Assembly: GCA_020060385.1 (NCBI GenBank)
Contig: JAGVAH010000028.1
Span: 22,204 to 86,203, forward strand
Source of the DNA: Syntrophobacterales bacterium
Lineage (GTDB): Bacteria > Desulfobacterota > Desulfobaccia > Desulfobaccales > 0-14-0-80-60-11
Length of the DNA stretch: 64,000 nucleotides
Direction of reading: 5' to 3'
The notes under the pieces: model-generated
What the model was told of the DNA's origin: nothing
Databases searched by the model: none
The model's input: the letters and a program-made list of their open reading frames with translations, nothing else
Made by a program: the position numbers and the translations under genes
Shown: positions 18,741 to 26,924 of the stretch, in pieces
Layout of the letters: every line of letters starts with the position of its first letter
How positions within the stretch are numbered: the stretch's first letter is position 1

Positions 18741-20318
18741 ATGCTGGCCAAGGTGACAAGCGGGGCGCTCCGGGGGGTGGACGCCTATCTGGTGGAGGTG
18801 GAGGTGGATCTCTCCCCGGGGCTCACGGCCTTCAACACCGTGGGCCTGCCGGAGGCCGCGGTCAAAGAGAGCCGGGAGCGGGTGCGCGCTGCCCTGAAGA
18901 ACTCCGGCTATAAATTTCCCGGGGGCCGCGTGACCATCAATCTCGCGCCCGCGGACGTGCGCAAAGAGGGCACCGGTTTCGACCTGCCCGCGGCCCTCGG
19001 CATCCTGGCGGCCCAGGGGATCATCCCCCAGGAGGGTCTGGAAAAATACCTGATCTTCGGGGAGTTGTCCCTGGATGGCCGCTTGAAGCCCACCCGGGGG
19101 GTCTTGTCCATGGCCCTGGCCAGCCGCCAGGCCCGGATGGCCCTGGTCATTCCCCGGGAGAATGCCCCGGAGGCCGGGGTGGTCCAGGATATCGAGGTCT
19201 TTCCCGCGGAGAGCCTGACCCAACTGGTGGAGTTTTTGGCGGGCCGGGAGCAATTGACGCCCCTCTCCCCCCAACCCCTCCAGGCCTTGGACCATGACCT
19301 GGGGTTGGACCTGGATTTTCAGGAAGTCAAGGGCCAGGAACCCGTCAAACGGGCCTTGCTGCTGGCCGCCGCGGGCGGCCACAATGTCCTGATGATCGGC
19401 GCGCCGGGCGCGGGCAAGACCATGCTGGCCCAACGCCTGCCCAGCATTCTGCCCCCTTTGAATTTTGAAGAGGCCCTGGAGACCTCCAAGATCTACAGCG
19501 TGGTGGGTCTGCTGCAGCCCGGCCAGGGGCTCCTGGCCCAGCGGCCCTTCCGCTCTCCCCATCACACCATCTCCGACGCCGGCCTCATCGGCGGCGGCAA
19601 CATCCCCCGGCCCGGAGAAGTGAGTTTGGCCCACAACGGTGTGCTTTTCCTGGACGAGCTGCCGGAGTTCAAGCGCTCCACTCTGGAAGTGCTGCGCCAG
19701 CCCCTGGAAGACGGGGTGGTCACCATCTCCCGGGCCGCCACTTCCATCACCTATCCGGCCCAGTTTATGCTGGTGGGCTCCATGAATCCCTGTTTCTGCG
19801 GCTTCCATGGGGATGCCCGCCGCGGTTGCACCTGCACGCCCCAGCAGATCAAGAATTACCGCTCCCGCATCTCCGGGCCGCTCCTGGACCGCATCGATAT
19901 TCAGATCACGGTGGCCGCGGTGCCCTTCCGGGATTTGTCCGGGGAAGCTCCGGGGACCGGTTCCCGGGCAATGCGGGCCCAGGTGCTGGCAGCCAGGGAT
20001 AGGCAGGAACAACGCTTTGCCCGGGCTCGCATCTTTGCCAACGCCCGCATGACCCCCCGCCTCCTCAAAGAGTTTTGCCCCCTGGGACCGGAGGCCCGCG
20101 GCTTGCTGGAGACCGCGGTGGAGCGCCTGGGGCTGTCGGCCCGGGCCTACTCCCGGGTCCTGAAGATCGCCCGCACCATCGCCGACCTGGAAGGGGAGAC
20201 CGAACTGGCCCTGTCCCACGTGGCGGAAGCCATCCAATACCGCACCCTGGATCGGCAATTCAGCAGCGACAGGGGCGTCATGTTTCTTCATGAAGTAAAA
20301 CAAAAATATTTAATTTAG
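18741..20318 (+). CDS. comM: YifB/ComM family Mg-chelatase-like AAA+ ATPase
   Basis: The 525-residue protein has an N-terminal Lon-protease-like S5 fold (about 1-170, LVEVEVDLSPGL; KESRERVRAAL), a central AAA+ ATPase with Walker A GAPGAGKTM near 220-228 and Walker B FLDELPEF, and a C-terminal Mg-chelatase domain. SMNPCFCGFHGDARRGCTC carries the cysteines typical of the family. In naturally transformable bacteria ComM is a hexameric helicase promoting branch migration during integration of donor DNA. It is widely conserved, so competence in this organism is not implied. It diverges from the hybrid kinase gene; the 163 bases between them hold the promoters of both. Confidence 0.93.
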   Translation: MLAKVTSGALRGVDAYLVEVEVDLSPGLTAFNTVGLPEAAVKESRERVRAALKNSGYKFPGGRVTINLAPADVRKEGTGFDLPAALGILAAQGIIPQEGLEKYLIFGELSLDGRLKPTRGVLSMALASRQARMALVIPRENAPEAGVVQDIEVFPAESLTQLVEFLAGREQLTPLSPQPLQALDHDLGLDLDFQEVKGQEPVKRALLLAAAGGHNVLMIGAPGAGKTMLAQRLPSILPPLNFEEALETSKIYSVVGLLQPGQGLLAQRPFRSPHHTISDAGLIGGGNIPRPGEVSLAHNGVLFLDELPEFKRSTLEVLRQPLEDGVVTISRAATSITYPAQFMLVGSMNPCFCGFHGDARRGCTCTPQQIKNYRSRISGPLLDRIDIQITVAAVPFRDLSGEAPGTGSRAMRAQVLAARDRQEQRFARARIFANARMTPRLLKEFCPLGPEARGLLETAVERLGLSARAYSRVLKIARTIADLEGETELALSHVAEAIQYRTLDRQFSSDRGVMFLHEVKQKYLI

Positions 20319-20411
20319 CCCTCCAATATTCTTGGAAATAGTTCAAAGTTTCTGTCATAACTTAAATATTAGGGCGAAACTTTTCTTTTGCCGGCAAGGG
20401 CCCCCTATTTC

Positions 20412-20474
20412 TTTACAATAATTGTTGTGAGTCTATCTATTACGCTCAGGAAATATCGTCTCCCTATTTCCTGA
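20412..20474 (+). promoter_or_regulatory. Candidate promoter and 10-bp inverted repeat upstream of the PAS kinase operon
   Basis: TTTACA (20412-20417) and TATCTA (20434-20439) with 16-base spacing could be a promoter with its start near 20446. Exactly there begins a perfect inverted repeat: TCAGGAAATA (20446-20455), nine bases, TATTTCCTGA (20465-20474). It may be an operator overlapping the start site or a hairpin at the 5' end of the mRNA. The 289-base gap 20319-20607 holds little else, apart from a possible 18-codon leader. Confidence 0.4.
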
Positions 20475-20541
20475 TCAGGATCACCCATGCGCCCATTTTG
20501 CTGCGGCTTGAGGCCGCGGCCAGACTCAAAGGATATTAGTT

Positions 20542-20598
20542 ATGAAAACAGATAGTAGGAACCAAAGCGATTTGAGCCAAAAAATTGAGCAGGAGTGA
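20542..20598 (+). CDS. Possible 18-residue leader peptide
   Basis: ATG at 20542 is preceded by AAAGGA at 20528-20533 and opens an 18-codon frame (MKTDSRNQSDLSQKIEQE) that ends nine bases before the PAS kinase start. The AGGAGTGAG at its end would serve as the ribosome-binding site of the kinase, so translating the leader could influence kinase initiation. It is short and may be chance. Confidence 0.25.
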   Translation: MKTDSRNQSDLSQKIEQE

Positions 20599-20607
20599 GA
20601 AAAAGTT

Positions 20608-22089
20608 ATGGAATATCAGCAGCGAGGGGAGACATGGCAGGAAATGGTAGCTACATATGATGCCATTTTTGAAGTATTTGACGATCTTATTTATATCTGT
20701 TCCCAGGATTATGAAATCGAGTATATGAACCGGCATCTCATCGAACGCACCGGCAATTACCCTCTTGGCCAGAAATGTTATCAGGCTGTTTATAATCGAG
20801 AGGAGAAATGCCCTTGGTGCGTGAGTGAACGGGTGTTCCGAGGGGAGAAGATCCGCCGGGAATGGTTTTACCCCCAAGACGGTCGCTGGTATTCCGCGGT
20901 CAATACGTTGTTGAGGCTTCCGGACGGGCGTAAGCTGAAGATGGCCTTGATCACCGACGTCACCGCCAACAAGCAGACGGAGGAAGCCTTCAATAACTTA
21001 ATCTTACATTCCCCCATAGGCATTTATATTATTCAGGATCGGGTATTTAAACTGGTCAATCCTGGTTTTCTCAAGATAACCGGTTATAGTGAGGAGGATC
21101 TTTTAGGTAAAGATATTTTTTTCTTGGTATCCCCTGAATACAGAGAGCCGGTCAGGAAAAATGCCGTCCAGTTGTTGAAGGGAGAAAGGCCCGCACCTTA
21201 TGAATACCAGTTCATTGCCAAAAATGGGGAGACCAGGTGGGTCGTAGAGACGGTGGTCTCCACCGATTATCAAGGGAGAAAGGCAACCTTGGGGTTTTTC
21301 CTGGAAATCACCGAGCGCAGGCGGGCCGAGGAATTACTGGAACGTCAGGCCCAGGAATTGGCCCGCTCTAACCATGAATTGCAGAGTTTTGCTTATATTG
21401 CTTCCCACGACTTGCAGGAACCGTTGCGCAAGGTCATTGCCTTCGGCGACCGCTTGCGGACCAAAGAAACTAACAATTTGAGCGAGATGGGCAAGGATTA
21501 TTTGTCCCGGATGCAGAACGCGGCCATAAGAATGCGCAACCTCATAGAAGACCTCCTGGCTTTTTCCCGGGTGACCACCAAGGCTCAACCGTTCCAAAGG
21601 GTATATCTCGATAAAGTGGTTAACGAGGTATTGGTTGATTTGGAAGAACGGATCACCCGATTGGGCGCGCATATTGACGTGGACCCTTTGCCGGTGGTGG
21701 AAGCCGAACCGACCCAAATGCGCCAATTGTTCCAAAATCTCATTGCCAATGCCATGAAATTCCACAAGGAGAATATTTCCCCCGTTATTGCCATAAATTA
21801 TCGCCGCGTTGATAATGACACCTGTGAAATTAAAGTTGTGGACAACGGCATTGGCATGGACCCTAAATATTCTGATCGCATCTTCAAGCCATTTCAACGT
21901 CTTCACGGCAAAGGGGTTTATGAAGGCACCGGTATTGGCCTGGCTATTTGTCATAAGATAATTGTGCGCCATGGAGGAACTATCGAAGTGGAAAGCGCTC
22001 CTGGAAATGGCGCCACTTTTATTATAACCCTGCCTCTTTTTCAGCCCAAAAAGGAGAACGGCAATGATGGAAAACAGGAAGCCCATTGA
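20608..22089 (+). CDS. PAS-PAS sensor histidine kinase
   Basis: This 493-residue kinase has no membrane segments. The first PAS domain (about 10-120) carries NREEKCPWCVSERVF, a Cys-containing segment seen in a subgroup of PAS sensors. The second PAS lies about 130-240. The phosphorylation helix has the phytochrome-type motif FAYIASHDLQEPLRKV (His near 269), then the ATPase domain with N box LFQNLIANAMKFH, G1 VDNGIGM and G2 GTGIGLAI. The stop lies 26 bases inside the next gene, a stand-alone receiver, which is the probable partner. A third signalling gene follows, so 20608-23564 is a three-gene operon. Confidence 0.93.
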   Translation: MEYQQRGETWQEMVATYDAIFEVFDDLIYICSQDYEIEYMNRHLIERTGNYPLGQKCYQAVYNREEKCPWCVSERVFRGEKIRREWFYPQDGRWYSAVNTLLRLPDGRKLKMALITDVTANKQTEEAFNNLILHSPIGIYIIQDRVFKLVNPGFLKITGYSEEDLLGKDIFFLVSPEYREPVRKNAVQLLKGERPAPYEYQFIAKNGETRWVVETVVSTDYQGRKATLGFFLEITERRRAEELLERQAQELARSNHELQSFAYIASHDLQEPLRKVIAFGDRLRTKETNNLSEMGKDYLSRMQNAAIRMRNLIEDLLAFSRVTTKAQPFQRVYLDKVVNEVLVDLEERITRLGAHIDVDPLPVVEAEPTQMRQLFQNLIANAMKFHKENISPVIAINYRRVDNDTCEIKVVDNGIGMDPKYSDRIFKPFQRLHGKGVYEGTGIGLAICHKIIVRHGGTIEVESAPGNGATFIITLPLFQPKKENGNDGKQEAH

Positions 22090-22516
22090 TATCTTGCTGG
22101 CTGAGGATGATGAAGACGATTATCTGCTGATTGCCGAGGCCTTGGAGGAATCCCGTCTTGCCAACAAGGTGCATTGGGTCAAAGATGGCGAAGAACTGCT
22201 GGATTATCTTTGCCGCCGCGGGAATTACGCCAACCCCGAGGAATCGCCACGCCCCGGCATCATTTTGCTGGACCTGAATATGCCCCGGAAGGATGGCCGG
22301 GAGGCCCTGCAAGAGATTAAATCCGATCCGGCCTTGCGGAAGATTCCCATCATCGTCTTGACTACCTCCAAGACGGAAGAAGATATCCTGCGTTCTTATG
22401 ACCTGGGGGTGAACTCCTTCATCAGAAAGCCGGTCCAGTTCGAGGACTTCGTGGAGGTAATCAAAGTCTTGGGTAAGTATTGGTTTGAAATAGTTGAACT
22501 CCCTGGAGGGTTTTGA
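22064..22516 (+). CDS. Single-domain response regulator (Rcp1-like)
   Basis: The 150-residue receiver has an acidic pocket (LLAEDDEDD), phosphoacceptor D70 (ILLDLNMPRKDG), a switch residue in VLTTSKTEED and the conserved lysine in SFIRKPVQFEDF. The inserted loop before the central strand and the VIKVLGKYW end put it in the Rcp1 group. It overlaps the kinase gene by 26 bases, with AAAAGGAG ahead of its start. The next gene begins one base after its stop. With no output domain, it probably acts by protein contact or as a phosphate carrier to the following receiver-PAS protein. Confidence 0.93.
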   Translation: MMENRKPIDILLAEDDEDDYLLIAEALEESRLANKVHWVKDGEELLDYLCRRGNYANPEESPRPGIILLDLNMPRKDGREALQEIKSDPALRKIPIIVLTTSKTEEDILRSYDLGVNSFIRKPVQFEDFVEVIKVLGKYWFEIVELPGGF

Positions 22517-22517
22517 G

Positions 22518-23564
22518 ATGTCCGAATCTCGGCCAGATGAATTAAGAGTGCTTATCGTCGATGACGATGAAGACGATATCCTCTTAATCAAGGACTATCT
22601 CCTTGAAGGAACCACCAGAAGCCGCATCTTGGTGGATGCGGCCACGAATTTCCAGGAGGCCCAGGATAGAGTTATCAACTCCTCCTACGATGTCCTGCTG
22701 CTGGATTATCTGCTCGGTGAAGAGAACGGCTTGGAGTTTATTCGCATTATCAAGGAAGCAGGCGCTAAAACGCCGATTATCTTTCTTACCGGCAAGGGAG
22801 ATGAAGAAGTGGCGGTGGCAGCCCTGAAGTCCGGGGCGTCTGATTATCTGGTAAAGACCAACCTGTCCACCGAGTTTCTGGACCACAGTATCAGGTACGT
22901 TCAGGAATTAGCCCGCAAGGAAGAGGAGCGCCAGGCCGCGTTAACCGCGCTTCAGAAGAGCGAAGAGAATTTCCGCTTGCTGGTGAATAATCTCCCGGGC
23001 GTGGTTTTCAAAGGATACCTGGATTGGAGTATTGATTTTTATGATAATAAGATCGAGGAATTGGCTGGTTATAAAAGAGAGGATTTTGATTCCCGACGGC
23101 TGAAGTGGTGCGATGTCATCCTGCCGGAAGATCTGCAGAAGGTAAAAAAGAGATTCATCAAGGCCTTAAAAACCAATAAGTTATATAAAAGGGAATATAG
23201 AATAAGAACTCCTAAAGGCAAGATAGTGTGGATTCATTCCAAAGGGCAGATAATTATTGATCAAGCCGGAGCCATAGACCATGTTGCCGGCGTTTTTTTC
23301 AATATTACCGAACTGAAGGAAGCCAAGGAAGAACGCAAGAAGGCAGAGAAAGAACGGGAAAAGGTAATCCTTGAGCTTCAAGACGCCCTGGCCCAGGTCA
23401 AGACCTTGAAGGGGCTTTTGCCCATCTGTGCTCATTGCAAAAAAATCCGGGACGATGAAGGTTATTGGCAAACGCTGGAGAAATATCTTCGTGAACATTC
23501 CGAGGCAGAATTCAGTCATGGTATTTGCCCGGATTGCTTAAAAAAACATTATCAAGATCTTTAA
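22518..23564 (+). CDS. Receiver-PAS signalling protein with C-terminal Cys motif
   Basis: From the ATG at 22518 (TGGAGGG site) the protein has 348 residues. Residues 8-125 are a receiver (LIVDDDEDD, phosphoacceptor D63, lysine in SDYLVKTN). A PAS_3-type domain lies about 150-270. A charged coiled coil (KEERKKAEKEREKV) leads to a C-terminal 50-residue motif with two Cys pairs: LPICAHCKKIRDDEGYW and HGICPDCLKKHY. That tail recurs at the ends of many PAS/receiver proteins in databases as I recall them. The four cysteines look metal-binding, but no function is established. No kinase or DNA-binding domain is present. The PAS domain is about half identical to the first PAS of the hybrid kinase at 15182-18577. 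Confidence 0.88.
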   Translation: MSESRPDELRVLIVDDDEDDILLIKDYLLEGTTRSRILVDAATNFQEAQDRVINSSYDVLLLDYLLGEENGLEFIRIIKEAGAKTPIIFLTGKGDEEVAVAALKSGASDYLVKTNLSTEFLDHSIRYVQELARKEEERQAALTALQKSEENFRLLVNNLPGVVFKGYLDWSIDFYDNKIEELAGYKREDFDSRRLKWCDVILPEDLQKVKKRFIKALKTNKLYKREYRIRTPKGKIVWIHSKGQIIIDQAGAIDHVAGVFFNITELKEAKEERKKAEKEREKVILELQDALAQVKTLKGLLPICAHCKKIRDDEGYWQTLEKYLREHSEAEFSHGICPDCLKKHYQDL

Positions 23565-23696
23565 AAGGGATAATAAGGAGATTTATTTCCCGCCATCCAT
23601 GTCCATGGGGTGCATCATTATTTCCATATTTCCACCGCAGAAGCGGTGGGAACGAAAATAGTGCTCATTATTCATCAGTTAAACCGCGGGTAGATC

Positions 23697-24098
23697 ATGA
23701 AGAAGGACCTGGACCGATTGGTTGATGCAGCCAGAGACGCGGTCTGCCGCGCCTACGCCCCTTATTCCCGCCTGGGGGTGGGTGCCGCGGTATTGACCAC
23801 CAAAGGCAATATCTACACCGGCGTCAACGTGGAGAACGCCTCCTACGGCCTGACGGTGTGCGCGGAGCGGGTGGCTATTTGCACCGCAGTGGCCAGGGAA
23901 GGCCCGGCGATGCGCCTTAAGGCCCTGGCGGTGGTCAGCGATCAGCCGGGGCCCTGCCCCCCCTGCGGCGCCTGCCGCCAGGTGATCTGCGAGTTCGGGC
24001 CGGAGGCAACTGTCATCTTCCAGGGTCCGGACGGCCTGGAGGAAACGCCCATTACCCAGCTTCTTCCCGCCTCCTTTAGCCTGCCGTCACCAAGTTAA
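23697..24098 (+). CDS. cdd: Cytidine deaminase
   Basis: The zinc enzyme of pyrimidine salvage converts cytidine and deoxycytidine to uridine and deoxyuridine. The 133-residue protein is the short homotetrameric type. NVENASYGLTVCAERVA (about 43-59) carries the first zinc Cys and the catalytic Glu. PCPPCGACRQVI (about 85-96) supplies the other two zinc ligands. The ATG is preceded only by a weak site. The 132 bases between the upstream signalling gene and this one hold no clear terminator, so read-through is possible. Confidence 0.95.
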   Translation: MKKDLDRLVDAARDAVCRAYAPYSRLGVGAAVLTTKGNIYTGVNVENASYGLTVCAERVAICTAVAREGPAMRLKALAVVSDQPGPCPPCGACRQVICEFGPEATVIFQGPDGLEETPITQLLPASFSLPSPS

Positions 24099-24217
24099 AG
24101 TCACCGGATAATAGTCTTAGCAGACCACCACTCCTTGCGGCAGAAAATTCGCGTTCTTATTTTTATAAACAGGACTTAAGTCCACTAGAGCCATTTTATC
24201 ACCAGGGAGGGCAGCCC

Positions 24218-24474
24218 ATGGGCTATACAATTGCGGGTTTAAAGGATAAGATTATGAAAATGTACCCGGAGATCGCCAAATATGGGGTAGTCTCCGATCT
24301 GACCTTTGACGAAGGGAAAAAACCTACGTCTTCAAGTTAACCAAAGGGCCCCATGAATTATCCACCTATATTGACCAGGTGGACGCGGACGCCTGTATGG
24401 GCGGCAAGGAATGTATCCATCTGGGGGTGCAGATCAGCGAATTTTTGGATATCTTCAAAGAAGGCGAAAAATAA
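24218..24474 (+). pseudogene. Small conserved-looking gene interrupted by a one-base frameshift in an A6 run
   Basis: An ATG at 24218, behind a good AGGGAGG site, opens MGYTIAGLKDKIMKMYPE and runs to residue 35, where the frame breaks at six A residues (24317-24322). As it stands, it stops at 24340 after 40 residues. One extra A, or a -1 slip, restores TYVFKLTKGPHELSTYIDQ and continues to TAA at 24474, giving an 85-residue protein with two cysteines (DACMGGKECIHLG). Both halves have codon use like real genes. The cause may be a sequencing error, a recent mutation, or slippage on the A-run. The family is not recognised. cdd lies upstream and PBP1A downstream. Confidence 0.7.
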
Positions 24475-24557
24475 CATATAATTATTCTTTAACCAGAGGG
24501 TGGCGGCGCCGGTTCCCCGGCGCGGCCGCCCCCTAACTTCATGGGCAGCGGGAAAAT

Positions 24558-26915
24558 ATGAGGCTCTTTAAATCCAGCCCCGACCGGTTGGAGAAGTATC
24601 ATCAGCGGCGGCGCTGGGCCCGGCGTTTCACCTATCTGTTCTATGGCCTGTTCACCACCTGTCTGCTGGCGGGCGCAGGAGTGGCCGGGTATATCTATTT
24701 TCATTTTATCCGGGACCTTCCTGACTTCACCGCCATCAAGGAATTCCGGCCCCCGGTGGTCACCCAGGTCTTTGCCCGGGATGGCCGTTTGATCGGCGCT
24801 TTTTACGCGGAGAAGCGCATCGAGGTGCCTTACAGCCGCTTGCCCCGGCATCTGGTCATGGCCTTTGTGGCCGCGGAAGACGCCCGCTTCTTCGAACATC
24901 CCGGGGTGGATATCACCGGCATCATCCGCGCCTTTATCCGTAATGTGGAAGCCGGGCAGGTGGTGGAGGGGGGCAGCACCATCACCCAACAGGTGGTGAA
25001 AAGGATTCTGCTTTCTTCCGAGAAGAGCTTCGCCCGTAAAATCCGGGAAGCGGTGCTGGCCTACCGCATCGACAACTACCTGACCAAGGAAGAGATTCTC
25101 ACCCTTTATCTGAATCATATCTTTCTGGGGCATGGGGCCTACGGGGTGGAGGCCGCGGCCCAGGAGTTTTTTTCCAAGCACGTGGAGGACCTGTCCCTGG
25201 CCGAATCCGCCATCCTGGCCGGGATCCCCAAAGCCCCCAGCCGTTATTCCCCCTATCTCAATCCCAAGCGGTCCAAGGAACGCCAGGCCTACGTCTTGCG
25301 GCGTATGGCCGAAGTGGGGTTCATCAGCAGGAAAGAAGAGGCCGCGGCCCTGTCCCAGCCCATCAAACTGAAACCCTGGCGGCCGGATTGGATCAAGGAA
25401 TGCGGTTATTTCACGGAGTACGTGCGTTCCTTGTTGGAAGACCGCTTTGGCCGGGATCAGGTCTTCAACATGGGTCTGAAGGTCTATACCACCGCGGACG
25501 TGGGGTTGCACCAGGAGGCCCAAGAGGCGGTCAATCAGGGGATTGCCGGCCTGGTGAAGCGCAACGGCTACCGGGGCCCCCTGCGCCACCTCCAGGGCAA
25601 GGATCTGGCCGCATTCCAGGTCCGCCAGGTCCGTTATTACCGTAAATATCCCCCCCGGAAGAAACAACTGGCCACGGTCCTGATTTCCCAGCGGGACCGC
25701 CGCAGCCATGCCCTCTCCTTTCGCATGGGCGATTACCAGGGGGTGATCGTGGAGGCAGTTGGGGCCAAGGGCCAGTCCGCCAGCCAGATGGCGGCCTTGA
25801 GGCCCGGAGACGTGGTCCAGGTGCGCCTGGTGGAGAAGGACCGCCGTCAGGGCAAATGGTCGGCCACTCTGGTGTCCGCACCCATGGTGCAGGCGGCCCT
25901 GCTCTCCATGGAACTGGATACCGGCAAGGTCCGGGTCATGTTGGGAGGCAAGAATTACGGGGACAGCACTTTCAACCGGGCGGTGCAAGCCCGGAGGCAG
26001 CCGGGGTCCGCATTCAAACCCATCATTTACGCGGCAGCCATAGAAAAGGGCTTCCGGCCGGATTCCACCTTGATGGACAGCCCCATCTCCCTGCCGGGAG
26101 GGAAGCGGGGCCAGGCCTGGGAACCGCAGAACTATGACCATACCTTCGACGGCCCCATCAGTCTGGCCACAGCCTTGGCCCGCTCCCGGAATGTGCCCAC
26201 CGTCAGGCTGATGATGGCCATTGGCGTGCCCGCCACTGTGAAGATGGCCCACATTCTGGGGATCGCCTCTCCCATCTTCCCCAATTATGCCTCGGCCCTG
26301 GGAGCCTCGGAGGTCACCCTTCTGGAGCTGACCCGGGCTTACTCGGTCTTTCCCAATCATGGCTTCCTGGTGGAACCCGCGTTCATCGACCGGGTTGAAG
26401 ACCGGGACGGTCGCGTCCTGTTGGAGTATCATACCCAGCGGCGCCTGGTGATCAGTCCCCAGACGGCCAACACTATGGTCCAACTCTTACAGGGAGTGGT
26501 GCAGCGGGGCACCGCCACCCGGGTCCAGGTCTTGGGGCGGCCCATGGGCGGCAAGACCGGCACCACCAACAAGACCCGGGACGCCTGGTTCATCGGCTTC
26601 ACCCCCTCTCTGATCACCGGGACCTGGGTGGGCATGGATGACGAGCGCAGCCTGGGGGGCAAGGAGACCGGTTCCCAGGCCGCGGCTCCGATTTTTATCG
26701 CCTACATGCGGGAAGCTTTGAAAAACCAGCCGGTGGAGGCCTTTGGGGGCGCGGGCACGATCCTGGCGCAAAAGGACATTGCCGAAGCCATAAAAGATGA
26801 TGAAGAAGCGGCGGGCCCTGAGGATACATTTTATCCGGAAGATAACGCCCTCCAGGAGAGGGCTCCCTCCAGCTCGGCTTCCAGCCAGCAATTTTTCAAA
26901 GAAGACATGGAATAG
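24558..26915 (+). CDS. mrcA: Penicillin-binding protein 1A (bifunctional transglycosylase/transpeptidase)
   Basis: This class A PBP polymerises and cross-links peptidoglycan on the outer face of the inner membrane. In 785 residues: a short cytoplasmic start, a membrane helix (about 22-50), a GT51 transglycosylase domain with catalytic Glu in AAEDARFFEHPG (about 104-115) and EGGSTITQQ, an OB-like insert, then the transpeptidase domain with the active serine in PGSAFKP (about 481), SRN (about 542) and KTGTT (about 664). A Ser-rich tail ends in FKEDME. The start at 24558 follows AGCGGGAAAAT. The fumarase alpha gene begins nine bases after the stop. Confidence 0.95.
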   Translation: MRLFKSSPDRLEKYHQRRRWARRFTYLFYGLFTTCLLAGAGVAGYIYFHFIRDLPDFTAIKEFRPPVVTQVFARDGRLIGAFYAEKRIEVPYSRLPRHLVMAFVAAEDARFFEHPGVDITGIIRAFIRNVEAGQVVEGGSTITQQVVKRILLSSEKSFARKIREAVLAYRIDNYLTKEEILTLYLNHIFLGHGAYGVEAAAQEFFSKHVEDLSLAESAILAGIPKAPSRYSPYLNPKRSKERQAYVLRRMAEVGFISRKEEAAALSQPIKLKPWRPDWIKECGYFTEYVRSLLEDRFGRDQVFNMGLKVYTTADVGLHQEAQEAVNQGIAGLVKRNGYRGPLRHLQGKDLAAFQVRQVRYYRKYPPRKKQLATVLISQRDRRSHALSFRMGDYQGVIVEAVGAKGQSASQMAALRPGDVVQVRLVEKDRRQGKWSATLVSAPMVQAALLSMELDTGKVRVMLGGKNYGDSTFNRAVQARRQPGSAFKPIIYAAAIEKGFRPDSTLMDSPISLPGGKRGQAWEPQNYDHTFDGPISLATALARSRNVPTVRLMMAIGVPATVKMAHILGIASPIFPNYASALGASEVTLLELTRAYSVFPNHGFLVEPAFIDRVEDRDGRVLLEYHTQRRLVISPQTANTMVQLLQGVVQRGTATRVQVLGRPMGGKTGTTNKTRDAWFIGFTPSLITGTWVGMDDERSLGGKETGSQAAAPIFIAYMREALKNQPVEAFGGAGTILAQKDIAEAIKDDEEAAGPEDTFYPEDNALQERAPSSSASSQQFFKEDME

Positions 26916-26924
26916 CGAGGATAA

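Noticed and set aside
24355..24363. TTATCCACC resembling a DnaA box
   Set aside because: It is a single near-match inside the reading frame of the frameshifted gene, without a cluster or AT-rich unwinding region.
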